DNA of 32,061 nt, from assembly GCA_030625965.1 (NCBI GenBank), contig DAOUPV010000020.1, forward strand, positions 1 through 32,061. The letters run 5' to 3'. Position numbers and translations under genes: made by a program. The notes under the pieces were generated by a model. It saw only the letters and a list, made by a program, of their open reading frames with translations. It did not search any database and was not told where the DNA came from. This document shows positions 1 through 9,471 of the stretch, piece by piece (the stretch's first letter is position 1; every line of letters starts with the position of its first letter). The stretch is from Clostridia bacterium (GTDB taxonomy: Bacteria > Bacillota > TC1 > UBA5767).

Positions 1-293
1 AATACCAGACCCAATATGCGGTATACCTTCCGGTACCATCTGTAGATACCCTGGATGCGTGGCGCATCCCCCGTACTGACCGGTCCGTAGAGCGCGGTCA
101 GAAAGGAGGGCTGGATACCGAATCTGAAGTAATTGAGCACGATGTAGAGATCCGCAAACAAGGCAATCAGTCCGATGGCCTCCTGGCCCAGCACGTCAGC
201 CACAGTGCTACGGGCAAAGAAGGCCAAGATGGTAGTGAGGGTGATAGCCAGTAGTCCAATCAGGCTGTTCCGAAGTGTGTGTCTGCTACGCAT
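1..293 (-). CDS. Polysaccharide flippase (Wzx/MATE-like), N-terminal part, cut by window edge
   Basis: This is the first 97 codons of a leftward gene whose remainder lies outside the window. I translated it by hand from the ATG at 293-291. The product starts MRSRHTLRNS and has one clear hydrophobic segment (about residues 10-27). It continues with FARSTVADVLGQEAIGLIAL and then YFRFGIQPSFLTALYGP, ending near WYRKVYRILGLV. This pattern (an FxRS-x-LGxExIGLxxLF start, then a short amphipathic loop and a KVYRI helix) matches Gram-positive oligosaccharide flippases of the MOP superfamily, which move lipid-linked sugar units across the membrane. The start lies 3 bases after the stop of the glycosylphosphotransferase gene, so it is the next gene of the same operon. 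It would be a second flippase besides the one at 25.3 kb. The family call is moderately firm; the substrate is unknown. Confidence 0.72.
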   Translation of the reverse strand, partial: MRSRHTLRNSLIGLLAITLTTILAFFARSTVADVLGQEAIGLIALFADLYIVLNYFRFGIQPSFLTALYGPVSTGDAPRIQGIYRWYRKVYRILGLV

Positions 294-296
294 CAC

Positions 297-1631
297 TTAC
301 TCTTCTTCCTCAATACCCGCCGCCTGTTCCGGCAGCAGTACTGTACGCACAGTCTGCAATAGGATCCTGATATCCAACAACAGACTGTAATTTAGAATAT
401 ACAGCAGGTCGAATTTTAACTTGTCTACAACCCCGGTACTGTATTTCCCATCCACCTGAGCAAGACCGGTGATGCCCGGTTTGAGCCGGAAGCGTTCCTG
501 GTAATTGGGAACCGTTTTCTTAAACTCCTCCACGAAAAATGGCCTTTCCGGTCTGGGCCCAACCAAGCTCATATCCCCGATCAGCACATTGAACAATTGG
601 GGCAACTCATCGATGCGTGTCTTTCTTAGGAAATTACCCACCTTAGTGATACGGGGATCGCTTAAGGTAGCCAACACCGGACCCGATTGCTTCTCGGCGT
701 CAACATACATGGTCCTGAACTTGTACAGGTTGTAGGTCTTTTCATCCATTTTCACCCGCTCCTGGCTGAAGATTGCCGGACCCTTGTCCTCCACTCTGAC
801 AGCCAAGGCCGCCAGGAGCATCAGCGGTGAAAGGACCACCAGCATCAGGGTTGCAAAAAGCAGATCAAGCAACCGCTTGACGAAGCGCTCTTCAATGGAC
901 ATGGCTCTGTTGTCCATCCTGAAAATCAGGGTGTCATCAAAACGCACCAGTCTTGCCCTTCTATAGCCGATCTGCAGAATGTCCGGATCGTAAAAAATAG
1001 GCAGGTCGTGATGCAGCGCGTAGGCCACCAGACGCCGTTCCTCATCCCTATCGTTCAAACGTCCCATGTATAGCGCATCCACCTGCTGCAGCTCTGCCTC
1101 TTGGATCTGTTCCACCGATCCGGTGCTGGCTACGATGCGGCAACGATTGCGCGACTTGTTCTCAAGCAGCTTCTTAATCTGTGGGAGTTCATCTTCCGAG
1201 CCCACCAGCAGCACCTTGATGGCTGGTATCACTCTGCGATGAATTGCGTCGCGCAACGTTAACAGTGGGAGTAGTATCGCAATCTGCAATCCATAGGCAT
1301 AGATGAACAACTTTGCCGGTAATACGAACACGTTGAATCCTACTGCCACTACAACCAGCGCGGCGTTGCCGATTATACCGGCCAGCAGCAGTGAAAGGAA
1401 CAGCTGAATACCATCCAGCTCCCCCGCTTCATACAGGCCGAAGACATCGAACAGGACCATCATGCCCACCAGCAGAAATGGCATCAGAACAGTAATATCT
1501 GAGAACAGATACGCATGGCCGTGCAGCCGGTTGAACAGCATCAAGGCAAACTGGTAGGAATAGTATATGCCAGCAAGCATCAGCACTCCCTGTAGAATTG
1601 TATACGTCTTGCTTGTAAAAAAATTCTTCAT
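297..1631 (-). CDS. Polyprenyl-phosphate sugar-phosphate transferase (WbaP/CpsE-type initiating enzyme)
   Basis: This 444-residue enzyme should attach the first sugar phosphate to undecaprenyl phosphate in the membrane, starting repeat-unit or primer synthesis. The N-terminus has about four membrane segments (residues 10-135), then a nucleotide-binding-like cytoplasmic domain (138-235). The catalytic domain starts with a membrane helix at about 250-278. Its hallmark motifs are all visible: KFRTM (304-308), DELPQLFNVL (341-350), GPRPERP (358-364) and PGITGLAQV (385-393). The length is usual for the full-length family. The ATG at 1631 follows GGAGAGAGTT, a fair ribosome site, and lies 11 bases after the DUF2061 gene. 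The tail ends in acidic EEEE. The sugar transferred (galactose-, glucose- or N-acetyl-type) cannot be read from sequence. Confidence 0.92.
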   Translation of the reverse strand: MKNFFTSKTYTILQGVLMLAGIYYSYQFALMLFNRLHGHAYLFSDITVLMPFLLVGMMVLFDVFGLYEAGELDGIQLFLSLLLAGIIGNAALVVVAVGFNVFVLPAKLFIYAYGLQIAILLPLLTLRDAIHRRVIPAIKVLLVGSEDELPQIKKLLENKSRNRCRIVASTGSVEQIQEAELQQVDALYMGRLNDRDEERRLVAYALHHDLPIFYDPDILQIGYRRARLVRFDDTLIFRMDNRAMSIEERFVKRLLDLLFATLMLVVLSPLMLLAALAVRVEDKGPAIFSQERVKMDEKTYNLYKFRTMYVDAEKQSGPVLATLSDPRITKVGNFLRKTRIDELPQLFNVLIGDMSLVGPRPERPFFVEEFKKTVPNYQERFRLKPGITGLAQVDGKYSTGVVDKLKFDLLYILNYSLLLDIRILLQTVRTVLLPEQAAGIEEEE

Positions 1632-1642
1632 AACTCTCTCCG

Positions 1643-1849
1643 TTATCCGTTCATTTGGCGACTGTCGATTTTCTCCCAGGCTCTCTCATGTAGATAGTAT
1701 GCCAACATCTTGGTCCCCGCCTCAATAGCAGTCACCCCGCTCGCTATCTTGATTTCGCCGGACACTAAGTATACTAACAAGAATGTTATGCAACTGGCGC
1801 ATAGGCGCCAGGTGAGAGTCTTGATCATGCTTCGCTTCCTGCTGTTCAT
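1643..1849 (-). CDS. DUF2061 small membrane protein
   Basis: A 68-residue protein starting MNSRKRSMIKTLTWRL. It has a KR-x(3)-KT-x-TWR entry, a first membrane segment (about 15-30, CASCITFLLVYLVSG), a second hydrophobic stretch (33-52) and an exit motif YYLHERAWEKI. This is the pattern of the DUF2061 family. From general knowledge, members of that family often sit next to, or are fused with, sulfate-activation enzymes such as APS kinase. Here the gene is in the same operon as cysD and cysNC, separated by two nucleotide-sugar genes, which fits that association. The start follows GGGAG with 6-base spacing. Its molecular role is not established; a part in sulfate uptake or PAPS handling would be a guess. 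Confidence 0.82.
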   Translation of the reverse strand: MNSRKRSMIKTLTWRLCASCITFLLVYLVSGEIKIASGVTAIEAGTKMLAYYLHERAWEKIDSRQMNG

Positions 1850-1882
1850 TATGTTCTCCCTGCCTTCGTCATTAATATCCGT

Positions 1883-3049
1883 CTAATCCCTAGCATAGAG
1901 ATCCCGGGTGTACACTCTGTCTTGAACATCCTTAAGGTCATCGGACATCCTGTTGGTGATGATCAGGTCCGTGCTTCTCTTGAACTCTTCCAAGTCCTTA
2001 GTCACTCTGGATCGGAAGAATTCTTCACCTGGGTACTCCGGTTCATAGACCAGGACCTCGATACCCTTGGCCTTGATGCGCTTCATGATGCCCTGGATGG
2101 AGGAATGGCGGAAATTATCCGAATCCTTCTTCATGGTCAGTCGGTAGACACCGACCAGATGGGGTTTCCTGGCCAGGATCATATCGGCGATATGGTCTTT
2201 TCTGGTGCGGTTGGCATCTACGACGGCCCCTATCATGCTATTGGGCACATCCTGGTAATTGGCCAGTAGCTGTTTGGAATCCTTGGGCAGGCAATAACCT
2301 CCGTAACCGAACGAAGGATTGTTATAGTGATCCCCGATGCGTGGATCCATACCCACACCGTCAATAATCTGGGCCGTATCCAGCCCCCGTAGCTCTGCAA
2401 AGGTATCCAATTCGTTGAAGAAAGCCACCCGCATGGCCAGATATGTATTGGAAAATAGCTTGACCGCCTCCGCCTCTGTGGAATCCGTGAATAGTGTGGG
2501 AATATCTTCCTTTACTGCACCTTCCTGAAGCAGTCCGGCGAAGACTCGGGCCCGCTCACTCCTCTCTCCCACGATGATCCTAGAGGGATACAGGTTGTCA
2601 TAGAGGGCTCTACCTTCACGCAGAAACTCCGGAGAAAAAAACAGATGCTCCGTCTGAAGTTCCGCCCGGATGCGACTGGTGTAGCCAACCGGAACCGTTG
2701 ACTTGATGACCATCACGGCTTCAGGATTGACCCTCATCACCTCACCGATGACCATCTCCAGAGAGCTGGTGTCGAAATAGTTCTTTTCGGGATCATAATT
2801 GGTCGGCGTGGCAATGATGACGTAGCTGGCACCCACAAACGCTTCCTCAGGATCAAGCGTGGCCAGTAGGTTCAGCTCCTTCTTGCGGAAGAACTCATCC
2901 ATCTCTGCATCCACGATGGGCGCGATCTTGCTATTTACTGACTTCACCTTGTTCTCATCGATATCCAGGGCCACTACTTCGTGGTTCTGGGACAGAAGCA
3001 TGGCGCTAGACATGCCTACATATCCGATTCCCGCAATAGCTATCTTCAT
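1883..3049 (-). CDS. ugd: UDP-glucose 6-dehydrogenase
   Basis: It oxidises UDP-glucose to UDP-glucuronate with NAD in the cytoplasm, supplying the uronate donor for this locus. The 388-residue protein begins [13 protein letters not shown], the NAD-binding Rossmann start. It carries KSTVPVGYT (116-124), SPEFLREG (139-146) and the catalytic cysteine motif [13 protein letters not shown] with Cys253. I chose the ATG at 3049 over the upstream in-frame ATG at 3124. The 3049 start has AGGAGG at 6-7 bases and gives the canonical N-terminus, while the extra 25 residues would lie inside the upstream gene. It starts one base after the stop of the 4-epimerase gene. UDP-glucuronate from this enzyme feeds both the 4-epimerase next door and the UDP-xylose synthase at 23 kb. 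A GDP-mannose dehydrogenase is less likely given those neighbours. Confidence 0.92.
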   Translation of the reverse strand: MKIAIAGIGYVGMSSAMLLSQNHEVVALDIDENKVKSVNSKIAPIVDAEMDEFFRKKELNLLATLDPEEAFVGASYVIIATPTNYDPEKNYFDTSSLEMVIGEVMRVNPEAVMVIKSTVPVGYTSRIRAELQTEHLFFSPEFLREGRALYDNLYPSRIIVGERSERARVFAGLLQEGAVKEDIPTLFTDSTEAEAVKLFSNTYLAMRVAFFNELDTFAELRGLDTAQIIDGVGMDPRIGDHYNNPSFGYGGYCLPKDSKQLLANYQDVPNSMIGAVVDANRTRKDHIADMILARKPHLVGVYRLTMKKDSDNFRHSSIQGIMKRIKAKGIEVLVYEPEYPGEEFFRSRVTKDLEEFKRSTDLIITNRMSDDLKDVQDRVYTRDLYARD

Positions 3050-3050
3050 C

Positions 3051-4061
3051 CTATTCCTCCTCAGCTTTCCGACCGGCCTCATAAGGTATGAACCAGTCTG
3101 TAAAGCGCCTAAGACCTTCCTCAAGGCTGGTAGTCGGGCGGTAGCCGATGGCCTCTTCCAGTTTGCTTACATCTGCATAGGTCACTGGCACATCACCTGC
3201 TTGCATGGGAAGCAGGTTCTTCGTAGCTTCCCTTCCCAGTTCCGACTCCAGGATTCCGATAAAATCCATCAGATTCTCTGGGTGGGAATTACCGATATTG
3301 AATATCTCATGCGGTACAGCCTTCTCCCCGTTCGGTGGTATGGCCAATAATTTCTCAATGGCTTCTGTTATATCGTCAATATAGGTGAAGTCGCGCTGCA
3401 TATCACCATGATTGTAAACATCAATGGTTTCGCCAGCCATGATTCTTCTAGCGAATTTAAAGTACGCCATATCCGGACGGCCCCAAGGTCCGTAGACCGT
3501 GAAGAACCTCAGTCCGGTTGACGGTATGCCATACAGATGACTGTAGGTGTAAGCCATCAGCTCATCCGCCTTTTTGGTGGCTGCATAGAGGCTGACCGGT
3601 TTATCTACATTCATGTCCTCGCGAAACGGCACCTCCGACTTACCTCCATATATCGAGCTCGACGAAGCATACAGAAGGTGTTCGACTGGATGGCTACGAC
3701 AAGCTTCCAGGATGCTAAGGAAGCCCTCTACGTTGCTGTCAACGTATTCGAAAGGATGGTCCAACGAGTATCTGACACCAGCTTGGGCCGCCAGATGGAT
3801 GACCATCTGGGGTCTGTGCTTCGTAAAGATGGCTTCCAGTTCTTGCCTGTCGTTCAGATCCTGCTTGTAGAACAAAAAGCCCTCCCTCTCCGTCAGTTTC
3901 TCAAGCCTGGCCTGCTTCAAGGATACATCATAGTAATGGTTCAGGTTGTCCAACCCCACTACTTTGTGCCCGCTATCCAAAAGCCGGTTGGCCATATGGT
4001 ATCCAATGAAACCGGCTGCGCCAGTTATCAGTATATTTTTAGAATCGCTTTGCAAACTCAT
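3051..4061 (-). CDS. UDP-glucuronate 4-epimerase (CapI/GAE type)
   Basis: An extended short-chain dehydrogenase (336 residues) expected to convert UDP-glucuronate to UDP-galacturonate. It has the TGAAGFIG nucleotide loop (13-20), the [17 protein letters not shown] segment (37-53), SSSIYG (134-139), catalytic Y159-x3-K163 and [12 protein letters not shown]. The NHYYD...LK..RL and [10 protein letters not shown] motifs are characteristic of the CapI/LpsL 4-epimerases rather than plain GalE. I chose the ATG at 4061 because AAAGGAG lies 9 bases upstream. The in-frame ATG at 4094 has no clear ribosome site and overlaps the sulfotransferase gene end. The gene is directly upstream of ugd, so product and substrate pair naturally. 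UDP-galactose epimerase activity is the main alternative. Confidence 0.86.
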   Translation of the reverse strand: MSLQSDSKNILITGAAGFIGYHMANRLLDSGHKVVGLDNLNHYYDVSLKQARLEKLTEREGFLFYKQDLNDRQELEAIFTKHRPQMVIHLAAQAGVRYSLDHPFEYVDSNVEGFLSILEACRSHPVEHLLYASSSSIYGGKSEVPFREDMNVDKPVSLYAATKKADELMAYTYSHLYGIPSTGLRFFTVYGPWGRPDMAYFKFARRIMAGETIDVYNHGDMQRDFTYIDDITEAIEKLLAIPPNGEKAVPHEIFNIGNSHPENLMDFIGILESELGREATKNLLPMQAGDVPVTYADVSKLEEAIGYRPTTSLEEGLRRFTDWFIPYEAGRKAEEE

Positions 4062-4080
4062 ATCACAGCTCTCCTTTATT

Positions 4081-4851
4081 TCATCGTGCTTCATTTAAAT
4101 GTTGCATCAGTTGCTGGTAATCCTCCTGATAACCGAAAAGTTCGATATCCTTGCGAAATCTCTTATACACCAGATGGGCTGTTTCATGAGTATAGTAATC
4201 CATCCAGCTATAGTCTTTGCTCTTGTTATAGTGCGGCAGATTGCCCAGGTTATAGCACACCTGGAGGGCCGAAAATTCCTCTCCGATGTTTTCCAAATGA
4301 CCAATCTCTTTAACAAGCTTCCGATTTCTGAAATCATGCGTCAAACGGTATTGTGAACGAAAATGCTTGTTTGACAAGCAATCAGGTATACGAGCCACAT
4401 TTTTGACAAACTGCTCGAAACCCTTATCTTTTCTCATAACTCCCAATAGGTAGTAATCGAACGTCAGTTGCTCCCAATCCTTATCCAAATCACCTTGGTA
4501 TTTGTCAATATAGCAAGATACCAGTCTCTTAAAAGGATTCCTGACAAAAGTGAATGAATGGAAATCCTTTATATTTTCCGGCACTTTATGAACTTCATCG
4601 AAAGAGTACTTATGGATACTAGAGCCGTCTCCCTGAATATCCTGCGTCAATGTCTGCTTAATGGAAGAACAGCCTACCTTGGGATTAGATAGATAAATCA
4701 GCTTCTTGTCCCTCAGGACAACAAAGATTCTATTCTGCACCATACCGTATCGGCATAGTCTCAAAAATTCCTTTATGGTGTATTTGATCTGGAACCCAAT
4801 GTTGATTCTCCTTGACTGCCCGGTTGATCTCATATTTCCATTAATCTTCAT
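4081..4851 (-). CDS. Carbohydrate sulfotransferase, Sulfotransfer_2-like
   Basis: It probably transfers sulfate from PAPS to a sugar hydroxyl. The 256-residue protein has the 5'-phosphosulfate loop LIYLSNPKVGCSSIKQTL (about 51-68) and the 3'-phosphate motif SFTFVRNPFKRLVSCYIDKY (99-118), then HFRSQYRL. The NPKVGCSSIK...FVRNPxxRLVSxY pattern is that of the family including chondroitin 4-O- and heparan 2-O-sulfotransferases. No signal peptide is seen, so it acts in the cytoplasm, where PAPS is. The start is uncertain: the ATG at 4851 has AGGGAGG at 8 bases, but an ATG at 4914 (or TTG at 4917) adds about 21 residues with a weaker site. The gene is clearly AT-rich: three sampled 60-base lines are 33-38% GC, against 60% in a sampled cysNC line. 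This suggests separate acquisition. Acceptor unknown. Confidence 0.85.
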   Translation of the reverse strand: MKINGNMRSTGQSRRINIGFQIKYTIKEFLRLCRYGMVQNRIFVVLRDKKLIYLSNPKVGCSSIKQTLTQDIQGDGSSIHKYSFDEVHKVPENIKDFHSFTFVRNPFKRLVSCYIDKYQGDLDKDWEQLTFDYYLLGVMRKDKGFEQFVKNVARIPDCLSNKHFRSQYRLTHDFRNRKLVKEIGHLENIGEEFSALQVCYNLGNLPHYNKSKDYSWMDYYTHETAHLVYKRFRKDIELFGYQEDYQQLMQHLNEAR

Positions 4852-4937
4852 ACAACCACCCTCCCTGACGGTCAATAACCTCAACTCAAGTATATCCTCA
4901 TAGAAATGTTCCATCAACCAAACCCCTGCACTCGCCC

Positions 4938-6773
4938 TTATTGCCTGCTGGTCTCAGATAAATCCGACAATGTCACTTCGATTTGGCTGATAGCTTCGGA
5001 TAATTCGATTTGGCTGGTATCCACACGCAAATCAGGATTCACTGGTTCTTCATAGGGGCTGGAAATACCAGTGAAGTTGGGTATCTCGCCATTTCTGGCC
5101 TTTTGGTACAAACCCTTTGTATCCCTGCCCTCGCATACCTCAAGCGGTGTGCTGACATGGACCTCCATGAACCCCTGTCCGATGATAGATCTGGCCTGTT
5201 CCCTGTCCTCCTCGTAAGGTGATATGAGAGCCACGATAACGATGAGTCCCGCATCATTCATCAGCTTGGCCACTTCAGCCACACGTCTTATGTTCTCAAT
5301 GCGATCGACCTCAGTGAATCCCAAATTGCGGTTCAGTCCGTGTCGCACATTGTCCCCATCCAGAATCATGGTGTGTCTTCCAGCTTGAAGCAACTTGCCT
5401 TCCAGCGCATTGGCAATGGTGGACTTGCCCGAACCGGACAGTCCAGTCAGCCAGACGGTTCCTGGTTGTTGGGCCTTCTGTTTGGCCCTGACCTGACGGG
5501 TGACTGCGGTCTGCTCCCAAAAGACATTGGTAGAGCGTCTCATGGAGTGACTAATGGTGCCGCAGGCCGAGGTCATGTTGCTTACCCGATCCATCAATAT
5601 GAACGAGCCCAGGGTCCGGCTATTCTCAAATTTCTCAAAGACCATGTTTTCAGATAATGCGATGGTGCAGACCCCGATTTCGTTTTTCATCAGGCGATCC
5701 ACGCTCAACTGTTTGCCCGAATGCACATCGATTCTGTGTTTGATCTCAAATATGGTGGCAGGAAGGACCTTAGTACCGCACTTGATTAGATAACTCCTTC
5801 CTTCGACCAATTCATGATCGTCCATCCAGAGCAGCTTTGCCTCGAAGAGGTCCGCCAATTGCACTCCCTCATCGCTAGAAAGCACACAACCACGGGAAAC
5901 ATCGACCTCCCGATCCAGTTGTACGGTCACAGGTTGTCCGTTGGCAGCGTCCTCCACTTCCCAGTTGCCCACATACAGACTCTTGACCTTGGCTCTCTCC
6001 CGGCTGGGTAGACTCACCAATTCATCACCTACCCGAACGGCTCCTGACTCTATTTGGCCCTGGAAACCCCGGAACTGGTGATTCGGTCTGGACACCCGCT
6101 GCACCGGCATGATGAAGCGACTGTTTTGCTCTTCTCTAGATACGTCAATGGATTCCAGTAATGGCAGCAGCGGTAGTCCCTCATACCATCTGGTGTTCTC
6201 TGACAGACTGGTCACATTGTCTCCCTCTGTAGCAGATACGGGTATCACCTGTAAGCTGTCCAGTTCAAAGATTGCTGCAAAGGATAGAAACTCGTTCTTG
6301 ATATCTTCAAATCGGTTCTTGTCAAAGTGGATCAAATCCATCTTATTAACAGCCAGCAGCATATGCTTGATGCCCATCAGGGCGCAAATCCTGGCATGGC
6401 GTTTGGTCTGCGACAGAATGCCTTGAGTGGCATCCACCAGGATGACTGCCAAATCAGCGAAAGAAGCTCCGACCGCCATGTTCCGTGTGTACTGTTCGTG
6501 CCCCGGACAGTCCGCTACGATGAAGGATCTCTTGTCAGTGGAAAAGAATCGGTAGGCCACATCTATGGTGATACCCTGCTCCCGCTCGGCCATCAGGCCG
6601 TCGAGCAACAATGAGTAGTCAATGGCGCCTTCCCTGCTACCCACCTTGCTCTCCAGTTCCAACGCCTTTTCCTGGTCGGTGAAGATCAGCTTGGCATCAA
6701 AGAGCATATGCCCGATCAACGTGGATTTACCGTCATCCACGCTGCCGCAGGTTATGAATTTCAACAATTCCAT
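4938..6773 (-). CDS. cysNC: Bifunctional sulfate adenylyltransferase subunit 1 / APS kinase (CysN-CysC fusion)
   Basis: A 611-residue fusion like NodQ. The first part is the GTPase subunit of ATP sulfurylase: GSVDDGKST (10-18), the switch region [16 protein letters not shown] (62-77), DCPGH (88-92), NKMD (143-146) and two EF-Tu-like beta domains to about 420. The second part is APS kinase: GLSGSGKST (444-452), [10 protein letters not shown] (472-481), ALISPY and [11 protein letters not shown]. With CysD it makes APS, then phosphorylates it to PAPS, the sulfate donor for the sulfotransferases. I chose the ATG at 6773: it starts one base after the cysD stop and gives the canonical MELLKF start. 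The earlier in-frame start at 6830 lies inside cysD. There is no CysH nearby, so the product is probably reserved for sulfation. Confidence 0.95.
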   Translation of the reverse strand: MELLKFITCGSVDDGKSTLIGHMLFDAKLIFTDQEKALELESKVGSREGAIDYSLLLDGLMAEREQGITIDVAYRFFSTDKRSFIVADCPGHEQYTRNMAVGASFADLAVILVDATQGILSQTKRHARICALMGIKHMLLAVNKMDLIHFDKNRFEDIKNEFLSFAAIFELDSLQVIPVSATEGDNVTSLSENTRWYEGLPLLPLLESIDVSREEQNSRFIMPVQRVSRPNHQFRGFQGQIESGAVRVGDELVSLPSRERAKVKSLYVGNWEVEDAANGQPVTVQLDREVDVSRGCVLSSDEGVQLADLFEAKLLWMDDHELVEGRSYLIKCGTKVLPATIFEIKHRIDVHSGKQLSVDRLMKNEIGVCTIALSENMVFEKFENSRTLGSFILMDRVSNMTSACGTISHSMRRSTNVFWEQTAVTRQVRAKQKAQQPGTVWLTGLSGSGKSTIANALEGKLLQAGRHTMILDGDNVRHGLNRNLGFTEVDRIENIRRVAEVAKLMNDAGLIVIVALISPYEEDREQARSIIGQGFMEVHVSTPLEVCEGRDTKGLYQKARNGEIPNFTGISSPYEEPVNPDLRVDTSQIELSEAISQIEVTLSDLSETSRQ

Positions 6774-6774
6774 C

Positions 6775-7665
6775 CTAGAAGTACCCCTCTCTCTTGCGTC
6801 TTTCCATGCTGGCTGCGGCTTCCTGGTCAATGACCCGGCTAGTCCGCTCCGAGGTGAGGGCCATCAGCGTCTCTTCGATGATGCCATCCAATGTATCCGC
6901 ATCGGATTCATAGCCTCCGGTAAGGGGATAACACCCCAAGGTACGGAAGCGTACATTCCTCCTGACAACCTCTTCCCCAGGCAGAATCCGCATACGTTCG
7001 TCATCCACCATGATGATGTTGCCGTCCCGGTAGATCACCGGCCTCTCCTTGGCAAAGTACAAGGGTACGATATCGATCTGTTCCCGGCGGATGTATTGCC
7101 AGATATCCTTTTCTGTCCAATTGGATACGGGGAAGACACGCATGGATTCCCCTTTGTTGATTCTAGTATTGTAGAGCTTCCACATCTCGGGTCGTTGATT
7201 CTTGGGATCCCAAGCATGGCTGGCATTGCGGAAGGAAAAGATACGCTCCTTTGCCCGGGACTTTTCCTCGTCCCGGCGTCCACCGCCAAATGCCGCTGTG
7301 AAGCCGTACTTATCCAATGCTGCTTTAAGAGCTTCCGTCTTCATGATATCCGTATAGGCCGATCCATGGTCGAAGGGATTGATGTTCTTGGCCACCCCGT
7401 CCTGGTTGGTATAAACCAGCATCTCGATGTCCAGTTCTTCAGCCTTGCGATCCCGGAAATCAATCATCTCTTTAAACTTCCAGGTCGTATCGATATGCAT
7501 GAAGGGAAAAGGCGGCTTTTCCGGATAGAAGGCCTTTAAAGCCAGGTGCAGCATCACCGAGCTGTCCTTGCCGACAGAATAGAGCATGACCGGCTTTTCG
7601 CATTCTGCAGCCACTTCCCTCATGATATATATAGCTTCCGCTTCCAATTGGTCTAAATGTGTCAT
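6775..7665 (-). CDS. cysD: Sulfate adenylyltransferase subunit 2
   Basis: The catalytic subunit of GTP-driven ATP sulfurylase, forming APS from sulfate and ATP together with the CysN half of the neighbouring fusion. The 296-residue protein has the PP-loop [11 protein letters not shown] (29-39), [11 protein letters not shown] (58-68), the conserved [15 protein letters not shown] (127-141), [12 protein letters not shown] (178-189) and the C-terminal [10 protein letters not shown]. All key motifs are intact and the length is normal. The ATG at 7665 sits 4-5 bases after a perfect AGGAGG. The upstream in-frame ATG at 7683 would place the start inside cysQ and has no such site. Its stop is one base from the cysNC start, so the two subunits are probably translationally coupled. 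Confidence 0.96.
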   Translation of the reverse strand: MTHLDQLEAEAIYIMREVAAECEKPVMLYSVGKDSSVMLHLALKAFYPEKPPFPFMHIDTTWKFKEMIDFRDRKAEELDIEMLVYTNQDGVAKNINPFDHGSAYTDIMKTEALKAALDKYGFTAAFGGGRRDEEKSRAKERIFSFRNASHAWDPKNQRPEMWKLYNTRINKGESMRVFPVSNWTEKDIWQYIRREQIDIVPLYFAKERPVIYRDGNIIMVDDERMRILPGEEVVRRNVRFRTLGCYPLTGGYESDADTLDGIIEETLMALTSERTSRVIDQEAAASMERRKREGYF

Positions 7666-7673
7666 TTTTCCTC

Positions 7674-8462
7674 CTACACCCATATGTTTTCCTTTCGATT
7701 GACGATATAAAAGCCCTTGCGGTTTAAATTGTCTTCCCTGTTATATCTCATGATGCTTCCATCCATCTGTCTGAAGATACCGCCGGCTTCCTCCACGATG
7801 CACTGCATGGCCGCCGTGTCCCACTCCGAAGTGAGTCCAAAGCGGTAATATACATCTGCCAAACCTCTGGCCACCATACAGCCCTTGAGCGAGCTACCCA
7901 TGGAGGTGATTTCTTCGATATCCTTTTCATGCTCCGAATAGAGCTTCTTTTCCTCTTCGCTGGTATGAGACCTGCTGCCTACGACTACCAGTCCTGTCTT
8001 CTTCTCACTGACCTGTAGCTTTTCTTTTGCACCAGTCTCCATGTTCTCATAGAAGGCGCCGTCGCATTCACTGGCGCTATACAGTTCCTTGGTTACAGGC
8101 ACGTAGATGACCCCGGCTACTGGACAACCTCTGCGACACAATGCGATGTTCACCGTGAACTGACCGTTCCTCTTTACGAACTCCTTGGTGCCGTCCAACG
8201 GGTCCACTACAAAGCAATAGTCATTCTCCATCCTAGAGAAGTCTTCCTTACCTTCCTCCGAGAGCATGGCATAGTCAGGATAGGCTTCCTGCAGATCTGC
8301 AACTATGATATCGTTGGCTCTTTGGTCCGCCAACGTAAGCGGTGACTGGTCCTCTTTCAAATTATAATCGAAGTCCGTCTCGTATACTTCCAGTATGGCT
8401 TTCGATGCACGAAGTGAAGTCTGGGTCAACGTCTTGATGATGTCTTTATAGTAGCGGTTCAT
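7674..8462 (-). CDS. cysQ: 3'(2'),5'-bisphosphate nucleotidase (CysQ)
   Basis: It hydrolyses PAP, the by-product of every sulfotransferase reaction, to AMP, relieving product inhibition and recycling the nucleotide. The 262-residue inositol-monophosphatase-fold protein shows the metal-binding motifs LSEEG (67-71), [10 protein letters not shown] (86-95) and SEWDTAAMQ (212-220). TLADQRAND near residue 43 is also typical of CysQ. The ATG at 8462 follows AGGAG, with a 3-base gap after the upstream sulfotransferase stop. It lies between the sulfotransferase pair and cysD. That is good context for PAP rather than inositol phosphate as substrate. Confidence 0.93.
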   Translation of the reverse strand: MNRYYKDIIKTLTQTSLRASKAILEVYETDFDYNLKEDQSPLTLADQRANDIIVADLQEAYPDYAMLSEEGKEDFSRMENDYCFVVDPLDGTKEFVKRNGQFTVNIALCRRGCPVAGVIYVPVTKELYSASECDGAFYENMETGAKEKLQVSEKKTGLVVVGSRSHTSEEEKKLYSEHEKDIEEITSMGSSLKGCMVARGLADVYYRFGLTSEWDTAAMQCIVEEAGGIFRQMDGSIMRYNREDNLNRKGFYIVNRKENIWV

Positions 8463-8465
8463 AGT

Positions 8466-9470
8466 CTAACTCCTGTCTAGTATATGCTTCAGATACAATC
8501 TGTATTCTTTGAATAATGCATGATAGAATGACTGCGGGATTTTCACAGACAACTGTTTCTCTATATCTCCGACCTTTTCCTGAACCGTTTCCATTTGACC
8601 TCCATGAGGCAAATAACGATTGATTTCGGCCACACAATTATTGATTTTCTCCGCTTGATCCTTACTATACTCAATATCCAGACGGAATGGAACATCCTCA
8701 ACATTCGAAAACACATTAATCGGTATCCGTTTATGGCATAACCCTCTCTCCTGATTCAAATTGCCATTCCGCAATAGCGGATATTCCTTGTTGTATCTTT
8801 CCAACAGCAACACCGAGTACAAGCCGATCGACTGGTTGACTCTTGGTGCTGGTGCCAACTTCAGGTCGGAGTCATCGATTTCAGCTGCATGGAAAAAGTC
8901 CGAGATAAGATCCCCCTTGTGAAAGGCTTCTTTTCGAAACGGTCTCAGACGAAACTCATACTCCGGACAAGCCTCAATCCATGTCAGCAATCTCTGATAG
9001 CCGCACTGATCTAGCAGCGTTTTTAATTCTGTTCTGATACTCGGTCTGCCATTTTTCATTCGCTGCTGTATTGAGCTGGAAATATATGAATCATAATCTC
9101 GAATATAGGCGATAACAACGATCTTGTCAAAATACTGACTTAAGACCTGTTTCAGCCTGAAAATATCCTCTCGAGGGAAAAACATCAACTGTTCTGCTGA
9201 TATGATGGTCGTGTTCATATCGGACTTGATTTCCTCTAACCACAATTCATGCCAGGATGACGTCATTTCCCCATAGTTTATAATTTTCTTCTGTATGGCT
9301 TTCCCGGTTTTAGTATTAATCAGGGAAAAAATGGTCTTGTTATGCGGATGTACACTCATCGGGTAGTTTATGCCATATTTTACCAATGTATCCGCATTAT
9401 CCCTTAAGAATCCCTGAATGGAAGAGGAGCCAGCTTTGTTCATTCCAATATGTAAAATCAATCGTTTCAT
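8466..9470 (-). CDS. Sulfotransferase-like protein (KAGSSSIQ loop type)
   Basis: A 334-residue protein starting MKRLILHIGMNKAGSSSIQ, a phosphosulfate-binding loop at residues 7-19. A likely 3'-phosphate motif follows: VIAYIRDYDSYISSSIQQRM (119-138). Near the middle it has GLYSVLLLERYNKEYPLLRN and then NLNQERGL, segments shared with the N-terminal half of the next gene upstream. The two are thus tandem paralogues. The ATG at 9470 follows AAAGGGA; the ORF extends 11 residues further up but that part overlaps the neighbour. Two sampled 60-base lines (9121, 9301) are 38% GC, lower than the sampled cys and rml genes. The acceptor is unknown. The sulfotransferase call rests on the loop and on location directly before cysQ. 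Confidence 0.75.
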   Translation of the reverse strand: MKRLILHIGMNKAGSSSIQGFLRDNADTLVKYGINYPMSVHPHNKTIFSLINTKTGKAIQKKIINYGEMTSSWHELWLEEIKSDMNTTIISAEQLMFFPREDIFRLKQVLSQYFDKIVVIAYIRDYDSYISSSIQQRMKNGRPSIRTELKTLLDQCGYQRLLTWIEACPEYEFRLRPFRKEAFHKGDLISDFFHAAEIDDSDLKLAPAPRVNQSIGLYSVLLLERYNKEYPLLRNGNLNQERGLCHKRIPINVFSNVEDVPFRLDIEYSKDQAEKINNCVAEINRYLPHGGQMETVQEKVGDIEKQLSVKIPQSFYHALFKEYRLYLKHILDRS

Positions 9471-9471
9471 A

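Noticed and set aside
3537-4313. 258-codon open frame on the plus strand opposite the 4-epimerase and sulfotransferase genes
   Set aside because: It is antisense to two genes with clear family motifs. Its translation shows no recognisable domain.
6622-7539. 305-codon plus-strand open frame opposite cysD and the start of cysNC
   Set aside because: It mirrors the codon pattern of cysD, whose motifs are complete. No ribosome site or domain supports the antisense frame.
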